Below, piece by piece: positions 18,340-26,695 of a DNA stretch of 64,000 nucleotides. This DNA is from Pseudomonas gozinkensis. GTDB taxonomy: Bacteria; Pseudomonadota; Gammaproteobacteria; Pseudomonadales; Pseudomonadaceae. The stretch covers positions 763,501 through 827,500 of the forward strand of contig NZ_CP062253.1 of the NCBI RefSeq assembly GCF_014863585.1, written 5' to 3'. The notes under the pieces were generated by a model. That model saw only the letters and a list, made by a program, of their open reading frames with translations, ran no database searches and was not told the DNA's origin. Position numbers and translations under genes: made by a program. Positions within the stretch are counted from its first letter, which is position 1. Each line of letters begins with the position of its first letter.

Positions 18340-19563
18340 ATGCAGAGTCGTTCCTGGCCGACCTTCAATCCCGTGCTCCGGGCCTTGCTGCTGATGGGAC
18401 TGTCAATCAATGCCGCACACGCTGCCACCGGCAACTGCGCGGCCCTCGGGCGCTTGCCGCCGGTGATCGAAATCAACGAAGGCTGGCAACAGGACATGCA
18501 GTCACCGGTGGCGATCACACGCCTGGCCATCGGCGATCCGAAAATCGCCGATGTGCATGCAAACGGCAATTCGTCGTTCCTGCTCACTGCTGTGGCGCCG
18601 GGCGCTACCAGTCTCATGGTCTGGACCGGCTGCTCCAGCGAGCCACGCCAGAGCATGGTGTTCGTCAAGGGCGCCGCCACTTCGGCCCTTACCAGCACCG
18701 GTGCGCTGCCGTCGGATGATGCGCTGTTGCCCTCGCAGGTGCAGACCGACATTCGCTTCGTCGAAGTCAGCCGCACCAAGCTCAAACAGGCCTCGGCTTC
18801 GCTGATCGGCACCCGCGGCAATTTCCTGTTCGGCTCGCCGGGCACTCTGCCTCCCATCGACGGCGTCCCGCAACCGCGACTGCCGGTGGACAACTCGCTG
18901 TTCAACTTCTCGTGGATCGGCGGCAAGACCATGGCGATCATCAATGCCCTCGAAGGCAGCGGTTTCGCCTACACCCTGGCGCGGCCAAGCCTGGTGGCCC
19001 TCAACGGGCAGAGCGCAAGCTTCCTCGCGGGCGGGCAGATTCCGATTCCGGTGCCCAGTTCCGGCAGCGATAACGTGTCCATCGAATACAAGGAATTCGG
19101 CATCCGCCTGACCCTGACGCCCACCATCATCAGCCACGATCGCATCGCCCTGAAAGTGGCGCCGGAAGTCAGCGAACTGGATTTCAGCAACGCGGTGAAC
19201 ATCGCCGGCACCACGGTGCCGGCCTTGACCATCCGCCGCACCGACACCAGCATTTCCCTCGCCGATGGCGAGAGTTTTGTCATCAGCGGTCTGATCAGCA
19301 CCACCAACAGTTCCCAGGTCGACAAGTTTCCGGGGCTGGGCGATATCCCGGTGCTCGGGGCCTTTTTCAAAAGCTCGCAGATCAAGCGCGAAGAGCGCGA
19401 GCTGCTGATGATCGTTACTCCGCACCTGGTACGTCCGCTCTCGGCGGAGGCACAGCTGCCATCGTTGCCGGGTGAAAAACTGCGCAACTACGACCCGAAT
19501 TTCTATCGCATGTTCTTCCTGGAAAACGGCAACTTCGACAAGCGCAGCGGGTTGTCCCAATGA
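18340..19563 (+). CDS. rcpA: RcpA/CpaC outer-membrane secretin of the Tad pilus
   Basis: The start at 18340 is nine bases after AAGGA and gives 407 residues with a clear signal peptide ('LLLMGLSINAAHA'); an ATG at 18316 that overlaps the rcpC stop is the alternative. The N-terminal domain includes 'MQSPVAITRLAIGDPKIADVH' (CpaC/RcpA N domain), and the secretin domain ends with 'FPGLGDIPVLGAFFKS' followed by 'ERELLMIVTPHLVRP', the secretin signature. It forms the ring through which the Flp pilus crosses the outer membrane. Confidence 0.92.
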   Translation: MQSRSWPTFNPVLRALLLMGLSINAAHAATGNCAALGRLPPVIEINEGWQQDMQSPVAITRLAIGDPKIADVHANGNSSFLLTAVAPGATSLMVWTGCSSEPRQSMVFVKGAATSALTSTGALPSDDALLPSQVQTDIRFVEVSRTKLKQASASLIGTRGNFLFGSPGTLPPIDGVPQPRLPVDNSLFNFSWIGGKTMAIINALEGSGFAYTLARPSLVALNGQSASFLAGGQIPIPVPSSGSDNVSIEYKEFGIRLTLTPTIISHDRIALKVAPEVSELDFSNAVNIAGTTVPALTIRRTDTSISLADGESFVISGLISTTNSSQVDKFPGLGDIPVLGAFFKSSQIKREERELLMIVTPHLVRPLSAEAQLPSLPGEKLRNYDPNFYRMFFLENGNFDKRSGLSQ

Positions 19564-20750
19564 GCCAGAGCCTGAGTCAGACCTTTCTCGCCATCACCCG
19601 CAACAGCACTGATCTTGAGTGGCTGCAAAGCGCCCTCGCGCCGTTGGGTCAGGTGGTCAGTGCCGGCGGCGGCAGCCTCGATGAATTGCTCGCGCTGGTG
19701 GACGTTACCTTCGCCAGCCTGGTATTCGTCGGTCTCGACCGCGAACACGTGGTGGCCCAGAGCGCGCTGATCGAAGGTGCGCTGGAGGCCAAACCGATGC
19801 TGGCGATCGTCGCTCTCGGGGACGGCATGGACAACCAGCTTGTGCTCAATGCGATGCGCGCCGGGGCCCGGGATTTCGTCGCCTACGGTTCGCGCTCCAG
19901 CGAAGTGGCCGGCCTGGTGCGCCGCTTGAGCAAACGCCTGCCGCCGGTGACGCACAACACGCAACTGGGCGGCCTGACGGTTTTGTACGGTGTGCAGAGC
20001 AGTTCCGACGGCGCGTTACTGGCTAACCATATGGCGCTGGTGGTGCAAAAAAGCGGGCAGCAGACGCTGCTGCTGGACCTCGGGCTGCCCCGTGGTGACA
20101 GCCTGGCGTTGCTGGGGCTGGAGAGTTCGTTCCACTTCGGCGATGCCTTGCGCCACCTGCGCAGGCTCGACGCCACGTTGATCGACAGTGCGTTCACCAG
20201 TGCCGAAGCGGGGCTGCGGATTCTGGCGTACGCCGACAACGACGAGCCACTGGAAAGCACCAGCGCCGCCGAGCTGTTCATGTTGCTCAGCGCCTTGCGC
20301 CAGCACTTCCAGCACATCGTCGTGAACCTCACCGGCCAGCCTGACAGTGAGGCCCTGCGTACCTTTGTCAGCCATTGCGACAAGTTGATCTGGTACACCG
20401 ACCAGAGCGTTCTCGATTGCCGGCGCAATCTGGCGGTGTTCAATCTGTGGCGGGAAAAAGGCATGAAGCTCGATCACGGACGGCTGTTGGTCGACCGTTA
20501 TCTGAGCAACGTTGCGCCGGATGCGGACACCCTCGGCAAGACCTTCAACCTGGAAGTGATCGCGGTGCTGGCCTTGAGTCCGGAGCTGCGCATGAACGCC
20601 AAGAACCAGGGCGTCAGTCTGTTCGAACTGGCCCCCCGGGAAAAACTCACCCAGAGCTTGCGGGTGCTTGGCGAACGGCTGGCCAAGCGCTCCGAAGGTC
20701 TGGCCAAACCCAAGGTCACCTGGTTCGACCGGTTGCGAGGCACCTCATGA
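19560..20750 (+). CDS. tadZ: TadZ/CpaE pilus localisation ATPase-like protein
   Basis: A 396-residue TadZ/CpaE protein. The N-terminal part (to about 125) is a receiver-like domain without the usual phospho-acceptor. The C-terminal part is MinD/ParA-like ('GGLTVLYGVQSSSDGALLAN', 'TLLLDLGLPRGD', 'IVVNLTGQPD'), but the first loop lacks a normal GKGGxGKT Walker motif. TadZ proteins place the assembly machine at a cell pole. The ATG overlaps the rcpA stop, and the TGA overlaps the tadA start. Confidence 0.87.
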   Translation: MSQSLSQTFLAITRNSTDLEWLQSALAPLGQVVSAGGGSLDELLALVDVTFASLVFVGLDREHVVAQSALIEGALEAKPMLAIVALGDGMDNQLVLNAMRAGARDFVAYGSRSSEVAGLVRRLSKRLPPVTHNTQLGGLTVLYGVQSSSDGALLANHMALVVQKSGQQTLLLDLGLPRGDSLALLGLESSFHFGDALRHLRRLDATLIDSAFTSAEAGLRILAYADNDEPLESTSAAELFMLLSALRQHFQHIVVNLTGQPDSEALRTFVSHCDKLIWYTDQSVLDCRRNLAVFNLWREKGMKLDHGRLLVDRYLSNVAPDADTLGKTFNLEVIAVLALSPELRMNAKNQGVSLFELAPREKLTQSLRVLGERLAKRSEGLAKPKVTWFDRLRGTS

Positions 20751-22015
20751 GCCCGGAAAAACTCTTCGGTGCGCCGGCGCGCGGCCACTCGGGCAACACC
20801 GATCACGAAGGCCTGAAACTGGTCCTGCATCGCTACATCATCGATGCCATCGAGGAGTCCGGGAAAAACCTGCTGGAAGGTTCGCGGCAGTTGCTGGCGC
20901 AATTCGTCACCGACAAGGTCGCCGAATACATCGCCCGTCTGCACCTGGCGATTTCACGTTACGAGATGGAGCGGCTGGCGGAAGAAATTGTCGATGAGCT
21001 GACCGGGTTCGGCCCGCTGGAAGTGTTGCTGCGCGACACCGCCGTGACCGAAATCCTGGTCAACGGCCCGCACCGGGTGTTCGTCGAGCGCGATGGCGTA
21101 CTGCACCAGAGTGACTTGCGCTTTATCGATTCTCATCACGTTGAACGGGTCATGCAGCGCATTCTCGCGCCGCTCGGGCGCCGGCTGGACGAGTCTTCGC
21201 CGATGGTCGATGCGCGCCTGCCCGACGGCAGCCGGGTCAACGCGATCATCCCGCCGATCGCCCTCGACGGCCCCTGTCTGTCGATTCGAAAATTCCGCAA
21301 GGACATGCTCAAGAGCAGCGACCTGATCGCCATGCAGACCATCGACCTGCCGATTTTCGAGTGCTTTCAGGAGGCCGTGGGCAAGCGCTGCAACATCCTG
21401 ATCAGCGGCGGCACGGGCACCGGCAAGACCACGCTGCTGAATATCCTCAGCCAGTTGATCAATCCCCACGAACGACTGGTGACCATCGAAGACGTTGCCG
21501 AATTGCAACTCGGCCATCCGCATGTGGTGCGCCTGGAAACCCGGCCGCCGAATGCCGAAGGTCATGGCGAGGTCAAGGCCAGCGACCTGATCCGCAACGC
21601 CCTGAGGATGCGTCCCGACCGGATCATTCTTGGCGAGATCCGTGGCGTCGAAGTGCTCGACGTGCTCACGGCGATGAATACCGGTCACGACGGTTCGATG
21701 AGCACCGTCCACGCCAACAACGCCCAGGATGCGTTGCTGCGTCTGGAAACCCTGGTCGGTCTGACCGGGCGCACGGTTGCCGAACGCACCCTGCGGCAGA
21801 TGATTTGCGCGGCGCTCGACGTGATCATCCAGTTGACCCGCATGCCCGACGGCCGGCGCTGTGTCAGTGAGGTGGTGGAAGTGGTCGGCGTGCGTGAAGA
21901 CGTCTACGTCACCAACACCCTGTTCCGTCTGGATCGACGCACCGGTTTCGGCTTCCTGCGCGAGGCGGTCAACCCGGCCGGCGACAAGTTGCGGCACGAG
22001 TCGAGTCTGGGCTGA
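20747..22015 (+). CDS. tadA: TadA secretion ATPase (CpaF)
   Basis: A 422-residue GspE-family ATPase that powers Flp pilus extension. It carries Walker A 'GGTGTGKTT', Asp box '[10 protein letters not shown]', Walker B 'RIILGEIRG' and His box '[11 protein letters not shown]'. The N-terminal domain contains '[13 protein letters not shown]' and 'ITEILVNGP'-like segments typical of CpaF. Start and tadZ stop share ATGA; codons further upstream in this frame lie in tadZ and are rejected. Confidence 0.95.
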   Translation: MSPEKLFGAPARGHSGNTDHEGLKLVLHRYIIDAIEESGKNLLEGSRQLLAQFVTDKVAEYIARLHLAISRYEMERLAEEIVDELTGFGPLEVLLRDTAVTEILVNGPHRVFVERDGVLHQSDLRFIDSHHVERVMQRILAPLGRRLDESSPMVDARLPDGSRVNAIIPPIALDGPCLSIRKFRKDMLKSSDLIAMQTIDLPIFECFQEAVGKRCNILISGGTGTGKTTLLNILSQLINPHERLVTIEDVAELQLGHPHVVRLETRPPNAEGHGEVKASDLIRNALRMRPDRIILGEIRGVEVLDVLTAMNTGHDGSMSTVHANNAQDALLRLETLVGLTGRTVAERTLRQMICAALDVIIQLTRMPDGRRCVSEVVEVVGVREDVYVTNTLFRLDRRTGFGFLREAVNPAGDKLRHESSLG

Positions 22016-22033
22016 GCGCATGGAGCCTTCGTC

Positions 22034-22918
22034 ATGATCGGACCGGTGATCCTGATCGTCCTCTGCCTGCTGTTGCTGGGGCTGTCGATTCGCCTGTTCC
22101 TGCAGGGTGTGCGCAAGACTGCCAACGAACGGGTGCTCTCTCGCCTCGCCGCCGGGCAAACCCAGAGCGTTGCCGAAAAAACTTCGTGGACCGGGCTGGA
22201 GCGGATGTTTCTGCGTGCAGGTCTCGGCCGGCCGAGCGAACGTTTCGGGCTCTGGCTGTCATTGTGGGTCGTGGCCATGATGCTGGGTTATCTGCTGGCC
22301 GACTGGATCGGTCTTTTGGTGCTGATACTGGCGCCGCCGCTGATTCTGCGGTTGTACATCGCGTGGCTGTATCGTCGCCGGCTCAATCGGATGATCGAAC
22401 AGTTGCCGCAATTGCTCGATCACACCGTGCGCAGCCTCAAGTCCGGCCGGACCCTGACCGATGCGGTGATGGGCGGCATCGAAACCAGTGAGGATCCGCT
22501 GAAATCCGCGATGGGCCGGGTGCAGCGCAACGTGCAGTTGGGGGTAAACCTGCCGGACGCGGTCAGCGATTTCGCCGAGCTCTACGAGCAGGACGAACTG
22601 CGCATGTTCGCCCTGGGCCTGAAGGTCAATCATCGCTACGGCGGCAACGCCAGCGAGTTGCTGGAGAACCTGATCAAACTGATTCGCGAACGCGACCAGG
22701 GTGCCCGACAACTGCGCGCGCTGACCGGCGAAACCCGGATGACCGCGTGGGTACTCGGATCGCTGCCGGTGATTCTGGTCAGTTACTTCATGCTGACCAA
22801 TCCCGGTTACATGCTCGGCATGTGGAACGACTCCGGCGGTCGAACCATGCTGATTGTCGCAGTGGTGTTGCAGGTCAGCGGTTGCCTGACGCTTTGGCGC
22901 ATGTTGAGGAGTGTCTGA
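22034..22918 (+). CDS. tadB: TadB inner-membrane platform protein
   Basis: A 294-residue GspF/T2SSF-type membrane protein: two N-terminal hydrophobic segments, a cytosolic T2SSF domain ('LDHTVRSLKSGRTLTDAVMG', 'DELRMFALGLKVNHRYGGNASELLENL') and C-terminal membrane helices. With TadC it forms the platform on which TadA acts. GGAG lies upstream of the ATG, and tadC starts two bases after the stop. Confidence 0.92.
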   Translation: MIGPVILIVLCLLLLGLSIRLFLQGVRKTANERVLSRLAAGQTQSVAEKTSWTGLERMFLRAGLGRPSERFGLWLSLWVVAMMLGYLLADWIGLLVLILAPPLILRLYIAWLYRRRLNRMIEQLPQLLDHTVRSLKSGRTLTDAVMGGIETSEDPLKSAMGRVQRNVQLGVNLPDAVSDFAELYEQDELRMFALGLKVNHRYGGNASELLENLIKLIRERDQGARQLRALTGETRMTAWVLGSLPVILVSYFMLTNPGYMLGMWNDSGGRTMLIVAVVLQVSGCLTLWRMLRSV

Positions 22919-22919
22919 C

Positions 22920-23804
22920 ATGCTGATGCTGGCCAGTCTTATGTTGTTGCTCGGGGCACTGCTGCTGGTCGGCAATCACCTGCTGACCGAGCGCCGTCGG
23001 GTACGTCAGGTCAACCAGCGTCTGCAGGGGCACCTGTTGCGCGAAAACCGCTTCGGCAACTGGTTGCGCGCACTGGGCAGCAGCCGGTTCGGCCAGCGTT
23101 CGGTGAGCATCGACAGTGAAACCCAGACCCTGCTCAGCCGGCTCGGCTGGCGTCGGGCCAGCGAGCGCTCGCTGTTTGCCGCTTGCCAGATCGGCACGCC
23201 ATTGCTGACATTGGGGCTGGGCCTGTTTCTCAAGGAAGTGTTTTTCCCCCTTGCACCCAACGGCTGGCTGGTGCCGATGATCGCCACCGGCGTCGGCTAT
23301 CTGCTGCCCAAGCGTCTGTTGGCGTATGCCGCTGCCCGTCGGCAGAAAATCATTGCAGTGGAAGTGTCGACGTTCATTCCGCTGCTGCGGATCCTGTTCG
23401 AATCCGGCATGGCCGTCGAGCAAGCCTTGCGGGTGCTCAGCACCGAAGGGCAAAAGCTGCTGCCGGAACTGACCAGCGAACTGCGCCTGATTCTGGCCCG
23501 TGTCGACTCGGGTCTGGAGCTCGGACAAGAGTTGAACAAGGCGGCCGTGCTGCTGGCAGTGGATGAGTTCACCGACACCTGCGTGATCCTGCAACAACTG
23601 ATTCAGCAGGGCGGCGGCGCGATGAAATCGCTGCTGGCGCTCAAGCAGCTGCTCGATGACCGACGGCTGACACGCTTGCAGGAGTACATCTCGAAGATGT
23701 CGGCGAAGATGTCGGTGGTCATGATGCTGCTGCTTTTTCCGGCCTTGCTGATCGTTCTGGCAGGTCCCGGTTTCACGGCAATCACCCGGGCGTTTGCGTC
23801 CTGA
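22920..23804 (+). CDS. tadC: TadC inner-membrane platform protein
   Basis: A 294-residue partner of TadB with the same T2SSF organisation ('IPLLRILFESGMAVEQALRVL', 'CVILQQLIQQGGGAMKSLLALKQ') flanked by membrane helices. The ATG at 22920 follows GAGGAG; a GTG nine bases upstream is less likely. The stop codon is the first TGA of a four-copy TGACAA repeat. Confidence 0.92.
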   Translation: MLMLASLMLLLGALLLVGNHLLTERRRVRQVNQRLQGHLLRENRFGNWLRALGSSRFGQRSVSIDSETQTLLSRLGWRRASERSLFAACQIGTPLLTLGLGLFLKEVFFPLAPNGWLVPMIATGVGYLLPKRLLAYAAARRQKIIAVEVSTFIPLLRILFESGMAVEQALRVLSTEGQKLLPELTSELRLILARVDSGLELGQELNKAAVLLAVDEFTDTCVILQQLIQQGGGAMKSLLALKQLLDDRRLTRLQEYISKMSAKMSVVMMLLLFPALLIVLAGPGFTAITRAFAS

Positions 23805-23825
23805 CAATGACAATGACAATGACAA
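23802..23825 (+). repeat. Tandem hexamer (TGACAA)x4 at the tadC end
   Basis: Four perfect TGACAA units begin with the tadC stop codon and end 19 bases before the tadD start. Copy-number change here would alter the tadC-tadD spacing but not either reading frame. Confidence 0.9.
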
Positions 23826-23844
23826 TGGCGATGGAGAGCGATGG

Positions 23845-24567
23845 ATGAAAGCACTGATGGTCGTGGCAAGCCTGTTGCTGCTTGGCGGTTGCGCAACGGA
23901 CGGTCAGGCGCCGTGGACGACAATGCTGGCGCCGGCCAGTTGCAGCAAGTTGAGTTCCGAACAGGAACTGTCGCTGAACCTGGCCGATGATCTGGTCAAC
24001 GACGGCAAGCTGCACGCCAGCCTGGCCAACCTGCAGGGCCTGCCCGACAACCTCGTCGAGGTGCGGCTGCGCAAGGCCAAGGTCTATCGCCTGCTGGGGC
24101 GCAGCGAAGCCGAGCCGTTGTATCGCAGCCTGCTCGGCACCTGCCTGAACGCCGACGCCGAACATGGCCTGGGTCAGTTGTACGCCGCCCGTGGTGACAA
24201 CGGTCAGGCGCAGGCCCATCTGCAACGGGCGGCGCGGCTGGCGCCGACCAATGAAAACATTCGCAACGATCTGGGCGTGGTGTACCTCAATCAGCTGCGG
24301 CTCGAGGACGCTCGCTTCGAGTTTCTGACCGCCATCGAGTTGAAGCAGAACAATCAGTTGGCGACGCTGAATCTGGTCACCCTGCTGCTCTACCAGAACA
24401 ACTGGCAGCAAGCTGCGGAAGTGGTCAGCCGCTCCCACCTGACCCCGGAACAGTTCACCGATGCCCAGGAGCGCGCGGAGAAACTCAAGTCGCCGGTCAG
24501 AGCCAGACCCGTCGCCGGCAAGCAGGTCGCGGTGGCAGTTGATGCGCAACCGGCGACGATCAAATGA
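23845..24567 (+). CDS. tadD: TadD, TPR lipoprotein of the Tad pilus
   Basis: A 240-residue lipoprotein with lipobox LGGC (Cys15) followed by TPR repeats ('AEHGLGQLYAARGDNGQAQ', 'ENIRNDLGVVYLNQLRLEDA'). TadD resembles PilF-type pilotins and is needed for secretin assembly. The start at 23845 is preceded by a GGAGAG site and gives a normal lipoprotein signal; an upstream in-frame ATG would add an acidic tail before it. Confidence 0.88.
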   Translation: MKALMVVASLLLLGGCATDGQAPWTTMLAPASCSKLSSEQELSLNLADDLVNDGKLHASLANLQGLPDNLVEVRLRKAKVYRLLGRSEAEPLYRSLLGTCLNADAEHGLGQLYAARGDNGQAQAHLQRAARLAPTNENIRNDLGVVYLNQLRLEDARFEFLTAIELKQNNQLATLNLVTLLLYQNNWQQAAEVVSRSHLTPEQFTDAQERAEKLKSPVRARPVAGKQVAVAVDAQPATIK

Positions 24568-24583
24568 GCCTCAAGGAGGTGCC

Positions 24584-24856
24584 ATGAACACGTTCAAGAC
24601 CCTGTGTTGCCTGAGCCTGCTGAGTCTGCCGCCCGGCGCAATGGCCATCGACGCCGGCCCGGCGTCGGCCCAGCAGCAGGAAACCGAAGGCTGGCTGTTG
24701 TTGCAAAGCCGCAACAAGGCTGCGTCGCCCGATCCGCAAGCGGCCACCGCCACCGAGCGTGAGCTGGCGATGCAGCGCTGGCTGAAGAAGTACAAGTATG
24801 AAATCCCTGATTTCTACGACCCGGATGCCGGGGGCAAGATCGAGACGAATAACTAG
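24584..24856 (+). CDS. Small secreted protein at the end of the tad operon (DUF3613-like)
   Basis: A 90-residue protein with a signal peptide ('TLCCLSLLSLPPGAMA') and a mature part of about 70 residues ('TEGWLLLQSRNKAASPDPQAATATERE...QRWLKKYKYEIPDFYDPD'). It follows tadD by 16 bases with a perfect AAGGAGGT site, so it belongs to the operon. It occupies the place of PA4298 and resembles DUF3613 proteins. Its role in pilus assembly is unknown. Confidence 0.75.
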   Translation: MNTFKTLCCLSLLSLPPGAMAIDAGPASAQQQETEGWLLLQSRNKAASPDPQAATATERELAMQRWLKKYKYEIPDFYDPDAGGKIETNN

Positions 24857-24858
24857 CT

Positions 24859-24888
24859 CGTCGCAGGCAACCGGCGTTGCCTGCGACG
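24859..24888. terminator. Perfect 13-bp hairpin between tad operon and tpsB
   Basis: CGTCGCAGGCAAC and GTTGCCTGCGACG pair around a CGGC loop, between two convergent stops. No T run follows on either strand, so it may act as a bidirectional transcription barrier. Confidence 0.6.
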
Positions 24889-24893
24889 GTTGC

Positions 24894-26561
24894 CTACAAC
24901 TGGTAACTGAAACTGATGCTGTAGCGTGGTCTGCGGTTGAACGTATCCAACGCTTCATCCGACATCGCCTTGGCGGCTTCCAGAGCGATGTTGTAGTACT
25001 TCGCATCGCCAAATCTCAGACCGAACGCCGCCGATGACAGGTTGTTGGCCTGCACCGGCAACTCATTGAACCAGCTGCGCGAGCGGTCGAGCACGAAGTA
25101 CGGTTGCAGGATGCGCACCCAGTTGCCGTCGCGGTTGAAGCTGTAGTTGATCTCGTAAGCCACGCCCCAGCCCTTGTCGCCGGACGCCTGATCGTCGGGG
25201 TAACCGCGACCGAAGTTCTGCCCGCCGAACACGGCGCGCTCGCTGTCGGGCAGGGTGTCGCTGCTCCAGTACAACGCGGCCGAGAGCACGCCTTGCCAAT
25301 TGTCGAGGAACTTGTCGCTCTGCACCCCCGACAGGCGCACCCGGAAAAAGTCGAGGTCAATGGCGCTGTTGTTGGTGTGTGCGCCGAGGCTGTCGAAGCC
25401 TTGATACACGCCGCCACTGAGGATTCGCAGTTGCCGGGCATCGGCCTTGCGCCAGTCGCTTTCGAAGGCGAGGGCGCGGATGTCGGTGCGTTCTTCGACG
25501 CTCAGCGGGTAGCCGATCACGTTGTAGCGGGTCTTGTCGTTGACCGCGTACAGGCGTGATCCGGCGGTCAGCAATTCATCCGAGGCGGCAATCAGCGGCA
25601 GGGTGAACCCGAGCGAATAACGGTCGTTTTCGCGGTGCGGCTTGAGTTCCAGGCCGTTGTTCAGCAGCACGTTGGTGCCGGGGTCGGCCCGGTAGCGTGA
25701 GGCCGACAGGCTCAGTTGCGCACCTTCGTCGTTGATGAACTGGTTGTAGTCCAGCCGGTAGTAATGCTCGTGATCATCCCCCGGTGGAAACAGGCCGCTG
25801 AGGCTCAGCTGTTCGCCCATCGAGGTCTGTGAGTTGCTGCTGACGCCGAGCAAAGCCTGGGTGCCGTTGCGGTTGTCTTCGGTGGTGCTCAGGGTGCTGG
25901 TGAACGGTTTGCGGCTGGCCTGGGCCACCAGCGTCGTTGCGCCGTCGGTGGTGCCGGGCGGCGGCACCTGGGCCTGGATCGTGACGCCGGGAATCCGGGT
26001 CATCAGCGTGGTGTAGCGTTCGAAGGTCTTGCGTGTGAGAGGTCGCTCAGCCTGGAGCTTGGCGGCCAGTCGGTCGAGCAGGGCTTTGACCCGTCCGACG
26101 TCGCCCGCGATCTGCACGTCCCGGACGTAACCTTCCACCAGCACGACGCGCGCCACACCGTCATCGAAGGTCTGCTGTGGCAGGAAGGCGTAGGACAGCA
26201 GATAACCGTCCTGCTGGTAACGACGGGTGATGTTGCGAGTGGCCTCGATCAGGTCGGCGAGGCTGCTCTCGCGGCCGATCAGGGGTTTGTAGATTTCTGC
26301 CAGTTCGTTCAGCGGGTAGAGCGTGCCGCCCTCGATCTGCACGGTGTTGAGTTTGATCTTTGTGCTCATCATCAACGGTTCGGCAGCGGCACCGGGATCC
26401 GGTACTTGCAGCGGCGCGGCGTTCGGCCGGTAGGCGTCGGCGGGCAGGTTCGGCACCGGCAGGTTGCGGATGGTTTCGTTGCTGTTGAGAAAGCTGGGCA
26501 GGGTGTCGGCGAGGGTTGTGGAACTGAGACTGAGAAACAGCAGGGATGCCATAACGCGCAT
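24894..26561 (-). CDS. TpsB-type outer-membrane transporter (ShlB/FhaC/HecB family)
   Basis: The start at 26561 follows GGAG and gives 555 residues with a signal peptide cut near Ala18. The N-terminal periplasmic part carries POTRA-like domains ('IKLNTVQIEGGTLYPLNELAE', 'ITRRYQQDGYLLSYAFLPQQ', 'VLVEGYVRDVQIAG'). The C-terminal beta-barrel includes 'GQNFGRGYPDDQASGDKG', matching the conserved RGY/F motif of FhaC-type pores, and ends in a strand-like tail. Such pores secrete one partner exoprotein each. The only nearby candidate partner is the upstream repeat lipoprotein, which lacks a TPS secretion domain. An intrinsic terminator separates the two genes. Confidence 0.88.
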   Translation of the reverse strand: MRVMASLLFLSLSSTTLADTLPSFLNSNETIRNLPVPNLPADAYRPNAAPLQVPDPGAAAEPLMMSTKIKLNTVQIEGGTLYPLNELAEIYKPLIGRESSLADLIEATRNITRRYQQDGYLLSYAFLPQQTFDDGVARVVLVEGYVRDVQIAGDVGRVKALLDRLAAKLQAERPLTRKTFERYTTLMTRIPGVTIQAQVPPPGTTDGATTLVAQASRKPFTSTLSTTEDNRNGTQALLGVSSNSQTSMGEQLSLSGLFPPGDDHEHYYRLDYNQFINDEGAQLSLSASRYRADPGTNVLLNNGLELKPHRENDRYSLGFTLPLIAASDELLTAGSRLYAVNDKTRYNVIGYPLSVEERTDIRALAFESDWRKADARQLRILSGGVYQGFDSLGAHTNNSAIDLDFFRVRLSGVQSDKFLDNWQGVLSAALYWSSDTLPDSERAVFGGQNFGRGYPDDQASGDKGWGVAYEINYSFNRDGNWVRILQPYFVLDRSRSWFNELPVQANNLSSAAFGLRFGDAKYYNIALEAAKAMSDEALDTFNRRPRYSISFSYQL

Positions 26562-26609
26562 AAGACACTCCATGTTCAAACCCCGGCACCGGGCGGGTTT
26601 TCTCCCAAG

Positions 26610-26641
26610 AAAAAAGCGGAAGACTCGTGGGAATCTTCCGC
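26610..26641 (-). terminator. Intrinsic terminator between the repeat lipoprotein gene and tpsB
   Basis: On the minus strand an 8-bp stem (GCGGAAGA / TCTTCCGC) with a 10-base loop is followed by six Ts. It lies 54 bases after the lipoprotein stop and 49 bases before the tpsB start, so read-through would be needed unless tpsB has its own promoter. Confidence 0.8.
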
Positions 26642-26695
26642 CCTCAACCAAGCGTAGGCGCTGTAGGTTCGGCCGTCGAATCGGCCAGGTGCAAT

